Made by a program: the position numbers and the translations under genes
Notes under the pieces: generated by a model
Databases searched by the model: none
What the model saw: the letters and a program-made list of their open reading frames with translations, nothing else
What the model was told of the DNA's origin: nothing
In this document: in pieces, positions 15,322 to 27,141 of the stretch
Layout: each line of letters opens with the position of its first letter
How positions within the stretch are numbered: position 1 is the first letter of the stretch
Origin: an uncultured Pseudomonadota bacterium
Lineage (GTDB): Bacteria > Myxococcota_A > Polyangia > Nannocystales > Nannocystaceae
DNA length: 39,316 bases
Assembly (NCBI GenBank): GCA_913061055.1
Contig: CAJXVA010000023.1
Span: 1-39,316, forward strand
Direction of reading: 5' to 3'

Positions 15322-16881
15322 TCATTCGGCATGGGCGGCCAGAAGCGCCGCGTCACGGCGCGTGAACACCAAGCCGTCCCCAACGATGTCGATCACGCCC
15401 GTACGCTCCAGAAGGTCTCGCTGAGAGTCCGAAACACCGGAGAGGTAAACGAGGCGTTCGTCTTCATGGTGGGCACGCAACAGGTCTTTGAGAGCCTGGA
15501 TGCCGCTGGCGTCGATCACCTCCGTATCTCGGAGACACAGGACCAACGCCACGTCGGGCGTATGTGAGGTCGCCTCCTCGAGCACCCGTCGTGCGGTGTG
15601 GAAGAAGAGGGGACCGCCGACATTGGCGAGCGCGACCTTGGTGGAACCGGTGACTTCTCGGTCTGTGCCCGACGTCGACTTTGCCCCGTGGGCGCGGTTG
15701 AAGTAGGCGAACAGCGCGATGGCCAGACCGCACGCGATTCCGATCACCAGGGACGCAAAAACTGTGGCGAGCAGCGTCACGGCCATCATGGAGAAGTCGG
15801 TCCAGTGATGGTGCGCGAAGAGTCGCCGGTAGGCGCGGATGTCCACCATCTTGATGGCGATGAGGATGAGCAGCCCGGCCAATGCAGCCGTGGGAACCTG
15901 ACCCACGATCGGGGCCAGAAACAGCATGATCACCAAGAGCGCCAGAGCGTTGAACACCCCGGCAACTCGGGTCTGGGCACCAGATCGCGCGTTGAGGGTG
16001 GTACGTGCGATGGCGCCGCAAGCCGGGATACCGCCGAAGAGCGGGCTGGCCATGTTGGCGATACCGCAGCCGATGAGCTCGGCGTTGGAGTTGTGACGCT
16101 TGCCAGCGATCGCGTCGGATGCAGACGCCGAAAGAAGACTCTCGAGGGCACACAGCGCCGCCATCGTGAACGCGGCCGGCAACAGACGCGTGATCTGATC
16201 CAGGCTCAGGGCGGGGACGGCGGGTGTCGGCAACGACCGGGGAATTGCGCCGTACTTGTCTTCGAGGGTGAGGACGTCGAGTCCAAACACCCAAGCCACC
16301 AAGGCGGCACCGACGATGCCGAGCAGCGGCGCAAAGGCTTGTGGCAAGACGCGCCCGAAACCCTCGATCAGGATGATGGTCAGCGCCGTCACGCCGATGG
16401 CCGCCAGAGTCACGCCATCGATCGCGCCAAAGACAGCGCCGACGTTCTCGTGGAAGTTCGGGCTCTTCGCCAGCTTGGGCAGACCCAGTGCGTCCTCCAG
16501 CTGGCTCACGAAGATGATGACGCCGATGCCGCCGGTGAAGCCGATGATGACCGGAAGGGGCACCAGGCGGACGAGCTTCCCGAGCCCGCTGAGCCCTAGA
16601 ACGATCAGGATCGTGCCGCCGATGAGACCAAGTGCGAGGACGTCCTGATACCCACCGATCTGGTTTGCGATGAGGACCCCAGCAAGCACCCCAATCAAGG
16701 ATCCGGCCGGACCCGTGATGTTGAGCTCGGAGCCCCCCATCAGGGCAGCCACGCCACCTGCAACGATCGCCGTCACCAAGCCGACGTCGGGCCCGAGGCC
16801 AGCCGCGGCGGCAAAGGCCATCGCGAGAGGAAGGGAAACCAGAGAGACCGTCAGTCCTGCGACCAGGTCAAGCCTGAGCAT
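15322..16881 (-). CDS. SulP family anion transporter with STAS domain; N-terminus probably frameshifted
   Basis: Inner-membrane secondary transporter for sulfate, bicarbonate or related anions. From ATG 16881 it is 519 residues: about 11 hydrophobic segments with SulP blocks (DLVAGLTVSLVSLPLAMAFA, NITGPAGSLIG, GGIPACGAIARTTLNARSG), then a STAS domain (residues 420 onward) with DTEVIDASGIQAL. The chosen ATG removes most of the normal cytoplasmic N-terminus. The frame continues upstream as LIYHLERIKQFRQYTLA, which looks like real SulP sequence, but has no ATG, GTG or TTG. An ATG at 16957 preceded by GGGGAG is one frame off. Deleting one base of the AAAA run at 16933-16936 would join it to the gene (MRRSTTRFLIYHLERIK), giving a normal SulP N-terminus. 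Either a base error, a real frameshift or an unusual start is involved. Confidence 0.9.
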   Translation of the reverse strand: MLRLDLVAGLTVSLVSLPLAMAFAAAAGLGPDVGLVTAIVAGGVAALMGGSELNITGPAGSLIGVLAGVLIANQIGGYQDVLALGLIGGTILIVLGLSGLGKLVRLVPLPVIIGFTGGIGVIIFVSQLEDALGLPKLAKSPNFHENVGAVFGAIDGVTLAAIGVTALTIILIEGFGRVLPQAFAPLLGIVGAALVAWVFGLDVLTLEDKYGAIPRSLPTPAVPALSLDQITRLLPAAFTMAALCALESLLSASASDAIAGKRHNSNAELIGCGIANMASPLFGGIPACGAIARTTLNARSGAQTRVAGVFNALALLVIMLFLAPIVGQVPTAALAGLLILIAIKMVDIRAYRRLFAHHHWTDFSMMAVTLLATVFASLVIGIACGLAIALFAYFNRAHGAKSTSGTDREVTGSTKVALANVGGPLFFHTARRVLEEATSHTPDVALVLCLRDTEVIDASGIQALKDLLRAHHEDERLVYLSGVSDSQRDLLERTGVIDIVGDGLVFTRRDAALLAAHAE

Positions 16882-17098
16882 CGCGAGGGTGTACTGCCGG
16901 AACTGCTTAATGCGTTCGAGGTGGTAGATGAGAAAACCTGGTTGTGCTTCGACGCATGGACTCCCCGTTGGAGGCCACAGTGGAGCGGAGTCTAACAGCA
17001 GTTCAGACCAGCTGCGCCGGGGTGCGGTGTAGCTCCACGGGCACGTGTTTTGGGCCTGCTGGTGTACTTGGACGGGGTTCGCCGTCCGTGTCCGACCT

Positions 17099-17635
17099 CT
17101 AATGCGCCGGCGTGTTGTAGCGGCTGCGTCCGGGACTCGGGGTGTGACGCTGCTCGAGGGAGATCCCCGCCATGCCGGCCAGCATCTCGATGTAGTGCTC
17201 GAGCTGGCCGTTGTAGTGCTCGGCTTCGCTGATGAAGTTCCGCCCCTCTGGCCACAGCAGGTCGTTCGCGGTTCGGGCCATGCCCAACGGACGCGCGGCA
17301 TCATGGATCGCGAGGCGGGTCCCCCAGCGCTCGACGAACGGCCGAAACCCGGTCCGGTTGATCTTGAGGGCGAGTTGACCGAACGAACTCGGGCAGTCGG
17401 CAACACGTCGCCCCGCCTTGGCGAGGACGCGTCGGGTCGCGTGTCCGACCTCCGCAAAGGGCTGCAGCACGAGTCGCGGAGGCAGTGGGTTGCGCTCGTC
17501 TCGGACCCGGCTGAGTGCACCCGGAAGATGGTTGAGCTCCACGTACAACGCGTAGGCCGCTCGTCGCTCATCGAGCGAGGGCTGCCATCGAGCCAAACCC
17601 ATCGAGAACGGAAGCGTCAGGACCTGCGCTTGCAT
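17099..17635 (-). CDS. Uncharacterised helical protein
   Basis: I do not recognise a named gene. From ATG 17635 it has 178 residues (a GTG at 17653 is also possible). It is predicted all-helical and soluble, with no signal peptide. Blocks such as DERRAAYALYVEL near the N-terminus and SSFGQLALKINRTGFRPFV in the middle recall a family of uncharacterised helical proteins in high-GC bacteria (ERRAAxxLYVEL ... SxGxLAxxxLNxxLRPF). This is from memory and gives no function. The gene begins 88 bp after the stop of the papain-like peptidase gene on the same strand. The C-terminal 15 residues are polar and Arg/Ser/Pro-rich. Coding bias matches the neighbours. Confidence 0.65.
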   Translation of the reverse strand: MQAQVLTLPFSMGLARWQPSLDERRAAYALYVELNHLPGALSRVRDERNPLPPRLVLQPFAEVGHATRRVLAKAGRRVADCPSSFGQLALKINRTGFRPFVERWGTRLAIHDAARPLGMARTANDLLWPEGRNFISEAEHYNGQLEHYIEMLAGMAGISLEQRHTPSPGRSRYNTPAH

Positions 17636-17723
17636 CGAGGGTTCCGTCGCCACCTGATCCGAGGCTAACAAGGCGTCGGCGGTCGCGTCGATGGGCGTCT
17701 GCGCGCGTTCGCAATCGCGCAGC

Positions 17724-19934
17724 TCAGCCGCAGTATTTCTTGCCGTTCTTCGCCAGATCGCTGATCTGACCCTCGGCGGCGTCCACCCACTCATCGGTGG
17801 CCGACGGGTATCCGCCGTGCGCAACGAGGTCGAAGCAGGTTTGCGCGAGGTCGCACTCCTCGCGTTCGACGTACGCGAGACCGGAGTAGTACAGCGCGTA
17901 GGCCACGAAGTCGTGGTCGGGGTGGTCGAGCACGACGTCGTACCACTCGACGAGCGCCTCGTAGAACGAGCCCTCGACGTAGTGGCTGTAGCCGATCCAG
18001 AACATCACCTCGGGGACTCGGTCATCGCCTGGATAGCGCTCGAGGTATCGGGACAGCACGTTGCGACCCTTGACGTGTTTGCCGCTGTCGATCGCTCCGT
18101 AGCCCGCAGTGAACAGCTCGCTCTTGGTCCGCTTGGGCTTGCCGCCGCCCTTGGGCTTTCCGCCCACGTCCTTGTTGTCGCCGTCGAAGGTGTACGCAAA
18201 CGTCTGGAGCGTCTTCGATTCGTACGTCTTCTCGGGGACGAGTTCGAGGTCCCTCTTCTTGTACTCCGACCACTTGCCGGAGCCAGTCGTGGACTTGGCC
18301 CACAGGCGGACCTTGTCGGCGCGGACGCTTTTTCCGTCTACACCCACGAGCGCCTCTGCTCCGTCGGCGACGGTGTACGTCAGGGTCTTCTTCCCAGATC
18401 CAACCGCGGGTTTCCAGCGCGTGCCGTTGCGGTACTGCACCTGCACCTCGATGGGTGAACCGGTCTTGTTCCGGATGTTGAGCTTGCGTCGCTTGCGTTT
18501 GACGATCTTGCTGGATCCGGGCGACTCGGGCGTGGCCCACACGGCCATCTCACCGATGTTGTTGGCCCCGTACTCGATCCACATGTAGCCGTCCTCGCCC
18601 CACCACTTGCCCCAGGAGTTGCGCATGAGCCACGCGCCCCGCAGGTCGTCCCATCCGACGATCACGACCGCGTGGTTGACCTGAGCATCGACGTGGTCGT
18701 CGTAGACCCCGCCGGCGTACATCTTGAAACTCTCGTTGACGTGCACCGCGACCGCAGCGGGTCCGTACTGGCAGATCGTCTCCTTGAGCTTCTCGGTGCT
18801 GGGTACGGCGTAGAACGAATCGACGAAACCCCATGCTCCAACCCGGTGCGCACTGGCTTGGTCGGGTTGGCACGTGAGTTCCTTGGCCTGGTAGGGCACA
18901 GAGTCCTCGAGGGCGACGCCGTTCTCTTCGAGGTAGTCGAAGGTCCGGTACATCTGGCCCCCACTACAGGAGCCTGCATCCATGTCGTACCCGTTGATGT
19001 GAGTCCCGCGGGCGCAGTCGACGATGTGCTGTTCGGAGAAGTCGACATTCAGTCCGTTGACGATCCGCTCGACGGCCTCGAACACCGAGATCGCGGAGAA
19101 CGCCCAACAGCTTCCACACGCGCCCTGCGACCGAGGCTCGCCGAGATACTCCTTCCAGCTCCACGCGGTCATCGAGGGCGAGCACGTGGCATCGCCGACC
19201 GGGGTCTCGAACGGATTGTCGACCCGATCGGATCGCTTGCCGCCGGACGGCGCGCCCCCGAGCCCGTCGGGCTCGACGACGACGGGCGCACGCAGCATCC
19301 GCTGCATCATGTTGGGCGCACCCACGACACCAAGCGCGGCCAGCTTCTTCTTGGCCTTGGCATTCTGCCGACGCTTGACCTCCTTCGCGTTCTCGAGCGG
19401 CTCGAGGCCGGTCAGTTGCGGGGTCGGGATCTCGAGGGCTTTGGTATACGCGACGCGGTAGCGCTTCTTCTTCTTCTTGATCAAGGCCCGCTGGAGCGCC
19501 AGGCGTTCCTTCACGGACTTGGGAGCTTTGCTCTCGCGCCGGGCCAGCTTCACCTGGTTCTTCTTCGAGGTGAAGGCCCGAGCGGGCATCTTGCGGCTGA
19601 TCTTCTTGCGCTTCTTCTTCTTGGCCTTGCTGCCCTTGTGGTCGGCCTTGGCCTTCTTGCGCTTCTTCTCCTGGGCGATGTTCTTGGGCCTGACCCTCTT
19701 GCCCTTCGCCTTCGCCTTCCCCTTGCCTTTGCCTTTGCCCTTGGCGGCGGCCTTCTTGTCCCGTTGTTTCTTGGCCTGAGCAGCTCGAACCGCGTCGCCG
19801 GACGACTTCGGAGCGTCGGCGTCGAAGGTGTCGTCGTACGAAACGAGTTCCGCCTCGCAAACCGCGGCATCGTCCGCCGCGCTGCTGAACGAGGTGGTGG
19901 AAATCCCGACCAGGAGGAGAGTCTGGAGAATCAT
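17724..19934 (-). CDS. Secreted papain-family (C1A) cysteine peptidase with Lys-rich region and TPR tail
   Basis: Predicted exported peptidase of 736 residues. It begins with a signal peptide (MILQTLLLVGISTTSFSSAA). An extremely basic, low-complexity region of Lys/Ala/Gly/Arg follows at about 54-197. The papain domain spans about 245-460, with oxyanion Gln270 and catalytic Cys276 in QGACGSCWAFSA, His421 in VNHAVVIVGWD and Asn439 in RNSWGKWWGEDGY. A GSCSGG turn like that of papain is also present. A beta-rich segment (about 470-590) and a second Lys/Gly linker lead to a TPR-like end (about 600-736). ATG 19934 is chosen because the signal peptide starts there; the frame is open further upstream. 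The basic region may be a propeptide or bind nucleic acid or polyanions; that is inference. Such a peptidase would suit predation or nutrient scavenging. Confidence 0.9.
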   Translation of the reverse strand: MILQTLLLVGISTTSFSSAADDAAVCEAELVSYDDTFDADAPKSSGDAVRAAQAKKQRDKKAAAKGKGKGKGKAKAKGKRVRPKNIAQEKKRKKAKADHKGSKAKKKKRKKISRKMPARAFTSKKNQVKLARRESKAPKSVKERLALQRALIKKKKKRYRVAYTKALEIPTPQLTGLEPLENAKEVKRRQNAKAKKKLAALGVVGAPNMMQRMLRAPVVVEPDGLGGAPSGGKRSDRVDNPFETPVGDATCSPSMTAWSWKEYLGEPRSQGACGSCWAFSAISVFEAVERIVNGLNVDFSEQHIVDCARGTHINGYDMDAGSCSGGQMYRTFDYLEENGVALEDSVPYQAKELTCQPDQASAHRVGAWGFVDSFYAVPSTEKLKETICQYGPAAVAVHVNESFKMYAGGVYDDHVDAQVNHAVVIVGWDDLRGAWLMRNSWGKWWGEDGYMWIEYGANNIGEMAVWATPESPGSSKIVKRKRRKLNIRNKTGSPIEVQVQYRNGTRWKPAVGSGKKTLTYTVADGAEALVGVDGKSVRADKVRLWAKSTTGSGKWSEYKKRDLELVPEKTYESKTLQTFAYTFDGDNKDVGGKPKGGGKPKRTKSELFTAGYGAIDSGKHVKGRNVLSRYLERYPGDDRVPEVMFWIGYSHYVEGSFYEALVEWYDVVLDHPDHDFVAYALYYSGLAYVEREECDLAQTCFDLVAHGGYPSATDEWVDAAEGQISDLAKNGKKYCG

Positions 19935-20100
19935 AGAGGACGGCCTTGTCGGTCGAAGGGGTACCGAACGCACACGAGCGCTCGAGCGGTCTAAGACTCG
20001 CCAGGACATCCGTGTATTCCCGTGTACGAGCTGCGAACCAAAGACCGAAGGCGGCCAGGATACCCCGACCGCCTCCCTCAGCGTTGGACCATCTCCTCCG

Positions 20101-21471
20101 CTAGTCCGCCACGGGGAGCCCGCTGGGGACGGAGTCTGGCACCAGGTCAGCGCCGTCCAAGGAGTCTTCGTCGGTCAGCGTGCCCAAGAATCGCTCGATG
20201 CGACGGGCGTTGTTGACCTCGCTGTCCGCGAACGCGGCCGTCAACGCATCGATGACGTCGTCCGCATTGTCCAGCTCGAGCTCCCACAGCTCTTCGTTAT
20301 CGACGTGCTTGTGGATCTTGTACTTGTTGAGCCGCTTGATCGGGTCGTCGTAGTGCTTGACGAACTGCTTGAGGTCCTTGAACTGGCCGTCGTGACCCCA
20401 GGGTCCCGTCGCTGCGACGTTGACCAGGGTGGCCGTTCTGAACCGATACATGTCGTCGGCGTCCCCGGTGACCCGCTGTCGGCCGAAGTCGTCGGTGCCG
20501 GTTGGGCCGTCGCCCTTGCCGGGGCCGAACTGCGCCAGCGCAGTGTTGTGGTGCTCGAAGTCCGAGAACCCAGGGCCGGAGTGACAGCTCGCACAGCCGG
20601 AGTCGAAGAACGCCAGGGCTCCGCGCAGCTCCTTCTTGCTCAGGGCGTCGTCGTCGCCTGCGACGAATGCTTCCCATGGGGTGTCGTTGGCCTCGAAGCC
20701 CGCGATTTCAAACGCCGCGATCGCGTTGGCTGCGTGGGCGAAGGTCATGTCGTCGAAGTCCGTGCCCGGATAGGCATCTTCGAACAGGTCCACATACTCT
20801 GGGATGGCGCCCAGTCGGTTCATCAGCGTCTCCCAGATCGCCGTGAAGTCGTCGCCGGGAATGTCGGCGAGGTCGTTGCTGCCCGGATGCCCCCGCATCT
20901 CCTCGGGAGACGTGACCGGGAACATCGCCTGGGCCGAGACGACACCGAAGTCGAAGACCGCTTCCATTTCCGGAGTCAGCTGGTCGCCGGCCGGGGTCGC
21001 AAACCCTCCACCGCCGTCGGGCTCGACACGACTGTCCCAGAACATCGTGTCGTAGACGTGCAGGTTGAACAGGTGGGGTGCGTTGCGCGGGATGATCTCC
21101 CCGTCGACTCGATCGACGCCCAGTCCACTGCCACCTTCACCGAGCGGCAGGGCCCGCGCATCGCCCGAGGCGAGGGTCGGGTGGTGGCAGCTGAGGCAAG
21201 AGATGTTGCGGTTGCCACTGAGTTCCTTGTCGAACGCCAGGGACTGGCCCAACGTGAACAACTCGTCGGACACCGACGGCGCGGCCGGGCTGGCTTCGAT
21301 GCCGTGGTCTGCAATCTCTCCGCGAACCGCCGCGACCAATGCCGCCTGATTTCCACCCGGGGATCCGCCCCCGCCGTAGCCCCGCAGACTCTCGGGCGAC
21401 TCATCAGCCTCCGCCATACAAGCAAGAGGGACCAGGGATGCGAGGGTGCAGAGGACGACGGATCGGCGCAT
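20101..21471 (-). CDS. Di-haem cytochrome c peroxidase (CcpA/MauG family) lipoprotein
   Basis: Extracytoplasmic peroxidase-type di-haem protein of 456 residues. The leader ends in LVPLAC (lipobox, Cys18), so it is membrane-anchored in the periplasm or on the outer membrane. Two c-haem sites are visible: CLSCH at 92-96 and CASCH at 293-297, about 200 residues apart as in CcpA and MauG. Conserved family blocks include RNAPHLFNL and TATLVNVAATGPWGHDGQF (with a distal ligand region), then a C-terminal helix ending LGTLTDE. Electrons from cytochromes would reduce H2O2, or, as in MauG, modify a partner protein; the two roles cannot be told apart here. A Gly/Ser linker (GYGGGGSPGG) follows the lipobox. 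The gene stands alone between the papain-like gene (downstream) and a 326-base gap. Confidence 0.9.
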   Translation of the reverse strand: MRRSVVLCTLASLVPLACMAEADESPESLRGYGGGGSPGGNQAALVAAVRGEIADHGIEASPAAPSVSDELFTLGQSLAFDKELSGNRNISCLSCHHPTLASGDARALPLGEGGSGLGVDRVDGEIIPRNAPHLFNLHVYDTMFWDSRVEPDGGGGFATPAGDQLTPEMEAVFDFGVVSAQAMFPVTSPEEMRGHPGSNDLADIPGDDFTAIWETLMNRLGAIPEYVDLFEDAYPGTDFDDMTFAHAANAIAAFEIAGFEANDTPWEAFVAGDDDALSKKELRGALAFFDSGCASCHSGPGFSDFEHHNTALAQFGPGKGDGPTGTDDFGRQRVTGDADDMYRFRTATLVNVAATGPWGHDGQFKDLKQFVKHYDDPIKRLNKYKIHKHVDNEELWELELDNADDVIDALTAAFADSEVNNARRIERFLGTLTDEDSLDGADLVPDSVPSGLPVAD

Positions 21472-21797
21472 TCGGTTGTAACTTTCGATTCGGCTTGTAC
21501 GTAGTCGGGGCTTCCAGGGCTGCGGCCGTGTACGCGCTCTGGACTCTCACGATGGCCAGCTCGGGGGGTAGGGTCGAGCGCTCGGCGCCATTTCAGTGCG
21601 CAGGTGTGCGTCCCCCTCGCCCCCCTGATCTTCGCCAATGTGTCGATCTCGGACACGCAGCGCGGTTCGAGACCCAAAACGAAATTGCGGGATTCTCGAG
21701 ACCTCAAACCGGCCTGCGTGTACGCGTGGACCTCGCAGTTCTGCAGTCGCTGCGGGTATTGGTGCAGCCGTTCAGCTGGCTTACCAGCTTTGCAGTG
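21472..21797. other. 326-base gap with no supported gene
   Basis: No frame here has convincing coding character, and no RNA gene or repeat was seen. It lies upstream of the di-haem peroxidase gene, so it should contain that promoter, and downstream of the unknown gene at 21798. It is slightly richer in A+T than neighbouring coding DNA. The phrase GTGTACGCG occurs twice (about 21527 and 21718) without a wider repeat. Confidence 0.5.
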
Positions 21798-22406
21798 TCA
21801 CAATGGAGACCGAATCGTTGGCAGTGTCAGAGCCTGAAGCAAGGGTCTCAGCCGGACGTCGGTCTCATCGAGCCAGCGGATGCATGCCTCCGGGTTGACG
21901 CTCACCCCTTCGTTGGCGAGTTTGCAGAACGGCTCCGGGACCCAGCACAGGAGGTAGCCGGCGTAGTCGGGCGCGGCGTCTGCTTCGTCGGTCGCGTCGT
22001 CGAAGTACCCGATCCAGGTCCCGAGCGGAGGACAGTTGTAGTCGTCGAAGAATCCTTCGCTCGCGGCAGCTGCCGCCCCGTCGCAGAGGTCCGCGTCTGG
22101 AAAGTAGACGAGGAAGCGACCTGCCAGCGGCTCCTGCGTGGTCCGGTGTCGTGGCAACAGGGCCCGGCGCAGCGCGCCAACATCGTGCAGGGCATTCCAC
22201 CGGTTGGTCTCGAGGGGTCGAGGAGCCAGGTCCGGCTCACTGAGGTCGGCATCGGCACCTCCTTCGGCGCAGCGTAGCGCGCACCACCGTGAGGCCTCAT
22301 CGATCTGGGCCTCGAGATCGTCCACCAGAGTTTCCCTCGCGTTCGCGAAGCTCGCCCGATCTGGTTGCAGGTCTTTGAGCAGCTGTTCGGCGTCGGCACG
22401 TTCCAC
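21798..22406 (-). CDS. Uncharacterised soluble protein
   Basis: I do not recognise this gene. From GTG 22406 it encodes 202 residues with no signal peptide or membrane segment. The N-terminal third is helical (LLKDLQPDRASFANARETL, EAQIDEASRWC). The C-terminal half is rich in aromatic and acidic residues (GTWIGYFDD, DYAGYLLCWVPEPF, ACIRWLDETDV), reminiscent of immunity-type or SMI1/Knr4-like small proteins in style only. There are five cysteines in all. Codon use matches the neighbours, and the frame is intact with no stops, which supports a real gene. A 159-bp divergent region separates it from the secreted module protein at 22566. Confidence 0.65.
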   Translation of the reverse strand: MERADAEQLLKDLQPDRASFANARETLVDDLEAQIDEASRWCALRCAEGGADADLSEPDLAPRPLETNRWNALHDVGALRRALLPRHRTTQEPLAGRFLVYFPDADLCDGAAAAASEGFFDDYNCPPLGTWIGYFDDATDEADAAPDYAGYLLCWVPEPFCKLANEGVSVNPEACIRWLDETDVRLRPLLQALTLPTIRSPL

Positions 22407-22565
22407 GGCACGGACCCTACGCGAACCGAAGGGGCCGGGGCGGACGACCCGCTCGAAGCGCGGACAAGGCGTCGACCTGTTCGATCACCGGTTGTTCGGC
22501 ATTCGCCTCGTGGGCGCGAAATCGCCACCCGTTGAGAACGATCGACTCGAGAAAGTGGACGCTCG

Positions 22566-23660
22566 GTGAGGGAAAGCGGCGGTGGGATCCGTACTGGGGC
22601 CGTGCTCAGAAGAACCCTGCTCCCGCTGTTCGCTCTTGCGATTGCGTCGACTGCTGCCTCGTCTGCCGAAGCGGCCGACAGCTGGCGGATCAAGCGGCAG
22701 GTTTGGTCCGACATCTCCGTGGGAGACAGCTACGTCCACGACGGCATGTTCAAGAGGACGATCGACTTCGTCGGCGGGAGGATCGCGACGAACTCGGGTG
22801 CACGCCTTTCGCCCGTATGCCGGACAAGCGACGGCCGTATCGGCGGGGCGACGCCGTATCGGTCCGGCAGCCAGTGGCGCATGAAGTGCCTCGGCGAGAC
22901 CTACGCCCAGGGGGCGAGGGCGCTCAAGATGAAGTCTCGCTACAAAGGCGAACCGGACACGATCACCAAGGCGCGCGGCCGGCTGCCGCAGGCTGCGGTC
23001 AAGGTTCGTTCGGGCGGCAAGCTCAAGGCGTTGTGTCTGGCCCAGGTTGGTGGTCACAACCTCCCCGGCGTGATGGACATCCCCTCGGTCCATTCCGATG
23101 CTGCGATGCCGCCCTGCAAGGTCTGGCTCATGGGCCAGCTAACGGGGATCGCGCGATGGAGCATCGTCACCCACGACGTCGCGATTCCGTCGAGCCCGAA
23201 CACGTGGTGGAGTCCTGGGCAGGGCGACCGCCTCCCCGAGATGCCGACGTACATCGTGCGAACCGGGCAGTTGCCGCTGTGCCGCTCGCACGAACTCTTC
23301 GGTGCGAAGTGGCCCGGCGTCATGCACAAGACGAATGGACCCGGCGGCCGGTCGGTGTACTGCAGCTTCACGTACCTCGACGCTTCGGGGACTCTGAAGG
23401 CGGGCAAGACGAAGTCGTTCGAGGTCTATCTGGCATCGGATCCGTCCAGGCCCGCGTTTCCAGAGTGGGGCCAAGCCAAGTCGGGTGCGAGCGCGAACTA
23501 CGGCCGGGGCCTACAGATCTCGAAGCGGAACGGGGAGTGGATCTACATGTGTCTGCAGACCTACGGAAAGCGCGGGTTTTCGATGCCTGGCGAAAAAAAG
23601 TGCCGCGCCGCGAACGGCTCTACATCCCGGGAGGGCCATTTCAAGCTCCTGGAGCGTTGA
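22566..23660 (+). CDS. Secreted protein of four Cys-pair modules, function unknown
   Basis: Exported protein of up to 364 residues. Starts: GTG 22566 or GTG 22602; the second gives a tighter signal peptide (VLRRTLLPLFALAIASTAAS, cleavage near AEA-AD). The mature part has eight paired cysteines, C85/C108, C157/C184, C239/C266 and C329/C346, at intervals of 72-90 residues. Each first Cys follows a hydrophobic strand (LSPVCR, LKALCL, LPLCRS, IYMCLQ) and in most modules a PG turn follows (LPGVM, WPGVM, SMPGEK). This looks like four diverged copies of one beta-rich module stabilised by a disulfide. The PG-V and Cys pattern faintly recalls DUF3421/DM9 repeats, but I cannot confirm it. No catalytic motif is visible; a binding or surface role is possible. 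Confidence 0.75.
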   Translation: MRESGGGIRTGAVLRRTLLPLFALAIASTAASSAEAADSWRIKRQVWSDISVGDSYVHDGMFKRTIDFVGGRIATNSGARLSPVCRTSDGRIGGATPYRSGSQWRMKCLGETYAQGARALKMKSRYKGEPDTITKARGRLPQAAVKVRSGGKLKALCLAQVGGHNLPGVMDIPSVHSDAAMPPCKVWLMGQLTGIARWSIVTHDVAIPSSPNTWWSPGQGDRLPEMPTYIVRTGQLPLCRSHELFGAKWPGVMHKTNGPGGRSVYCSFTYLDASGTLKAGKTKSFEVYLASDPSRPAFPEWGQAKSGASANYGRGLQISKRNGEWIYMCLQTYGKRGFSMPGEKKCRAANGSTSREGHFKLLER

Positions 23661-23693
23661 GCCCATCCGGGCGGAAGGCGTGTCACCTGTGCC

Positions 23694-23939
23694 ATGCTTC
23701 GACGCATGGGTGAGAAGACAAAGCGAGCGGACCCGCTGTGGCTCCGCATCATTGTCGCTCTGGTGCTCAGCTGCGTGTTCTCGCTGCTGGCGTTTGTCAT
23801 GGTCGGCGACCTCCTCGGGCCCATCTCGATGTACTTGTGCGGCGGCCTCGCGATCGTGTCGACCGTGCTCATGGCGTGGAAAGGCCGCCGCGTCGGTACG
23901 ATCGCGACGTGGTTCATGGAGCTGCTCAGCGGGATCTGA
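23694..23939 (+). CDS. Small two-helix membrane protein
   Basis: 81-residue protein with two hydrophobic helices, about 18-40 (LRIIVALVLSCVFSLLAFVM) and 44-62, joined by a short GDLLGP loop. A basic N-terminus (RRMGEKTKRAD) suggests both termini are cytoplasmic. No family is recognised. The start is ATG 23694, with Met5 as an alternative. It lies 33 bp downstream of the secreted module protein and could be co-transcribed with it. It ends 15 bp from the convergent stop of katG. Confidence 0.6.
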   Translation: MLRRMGEKTKRADPLWLRIIVALVLSCVFSLLAFVMVGDLLGPISMYLCGGLAIVSTVLMAWKGRRVGTIATWFMELLSGI

Positions 23940-23954
23940 GCGGCTCCGGTCGCT

Positions 23955-27090
<3,136 letters not shown>

Positions 27091-27126
27091 GCCGGCTGAA
27101 CGCCGACCGAGCGCGCGGCCTTACAG

Positions 27127-27135
27127 TGATATTAT
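27127..27135 (+). promoter_or_regulatory. Extended -10 element, possible leaderless start
   Basis: TGATATTAT matches an extended -10 (TGn followed by TATTAT) in a short AT-rich patch of the 51-bp divergent region. Transcription would begin about 7 bases later, almost exactly on the GTG at 27142, which would make a leaderless mRNA. No clear -35 box is present. Confidence 0.35.
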
Positions 27136-27141
27136 CCCGGC

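Noticed and set aside
16909-16957. 16-residue frame from ATG 16957 as a separate leader peptide
   Set aside because: A one-base slip would make it the SulP N-terminus, which explains it better.
17636-17824. Longer start of the helical unknown at 17824
   Set aside because: Would overlap the papain-like gene by 100 bp and adds an Arg-rich, noncoding-like N-terminus.
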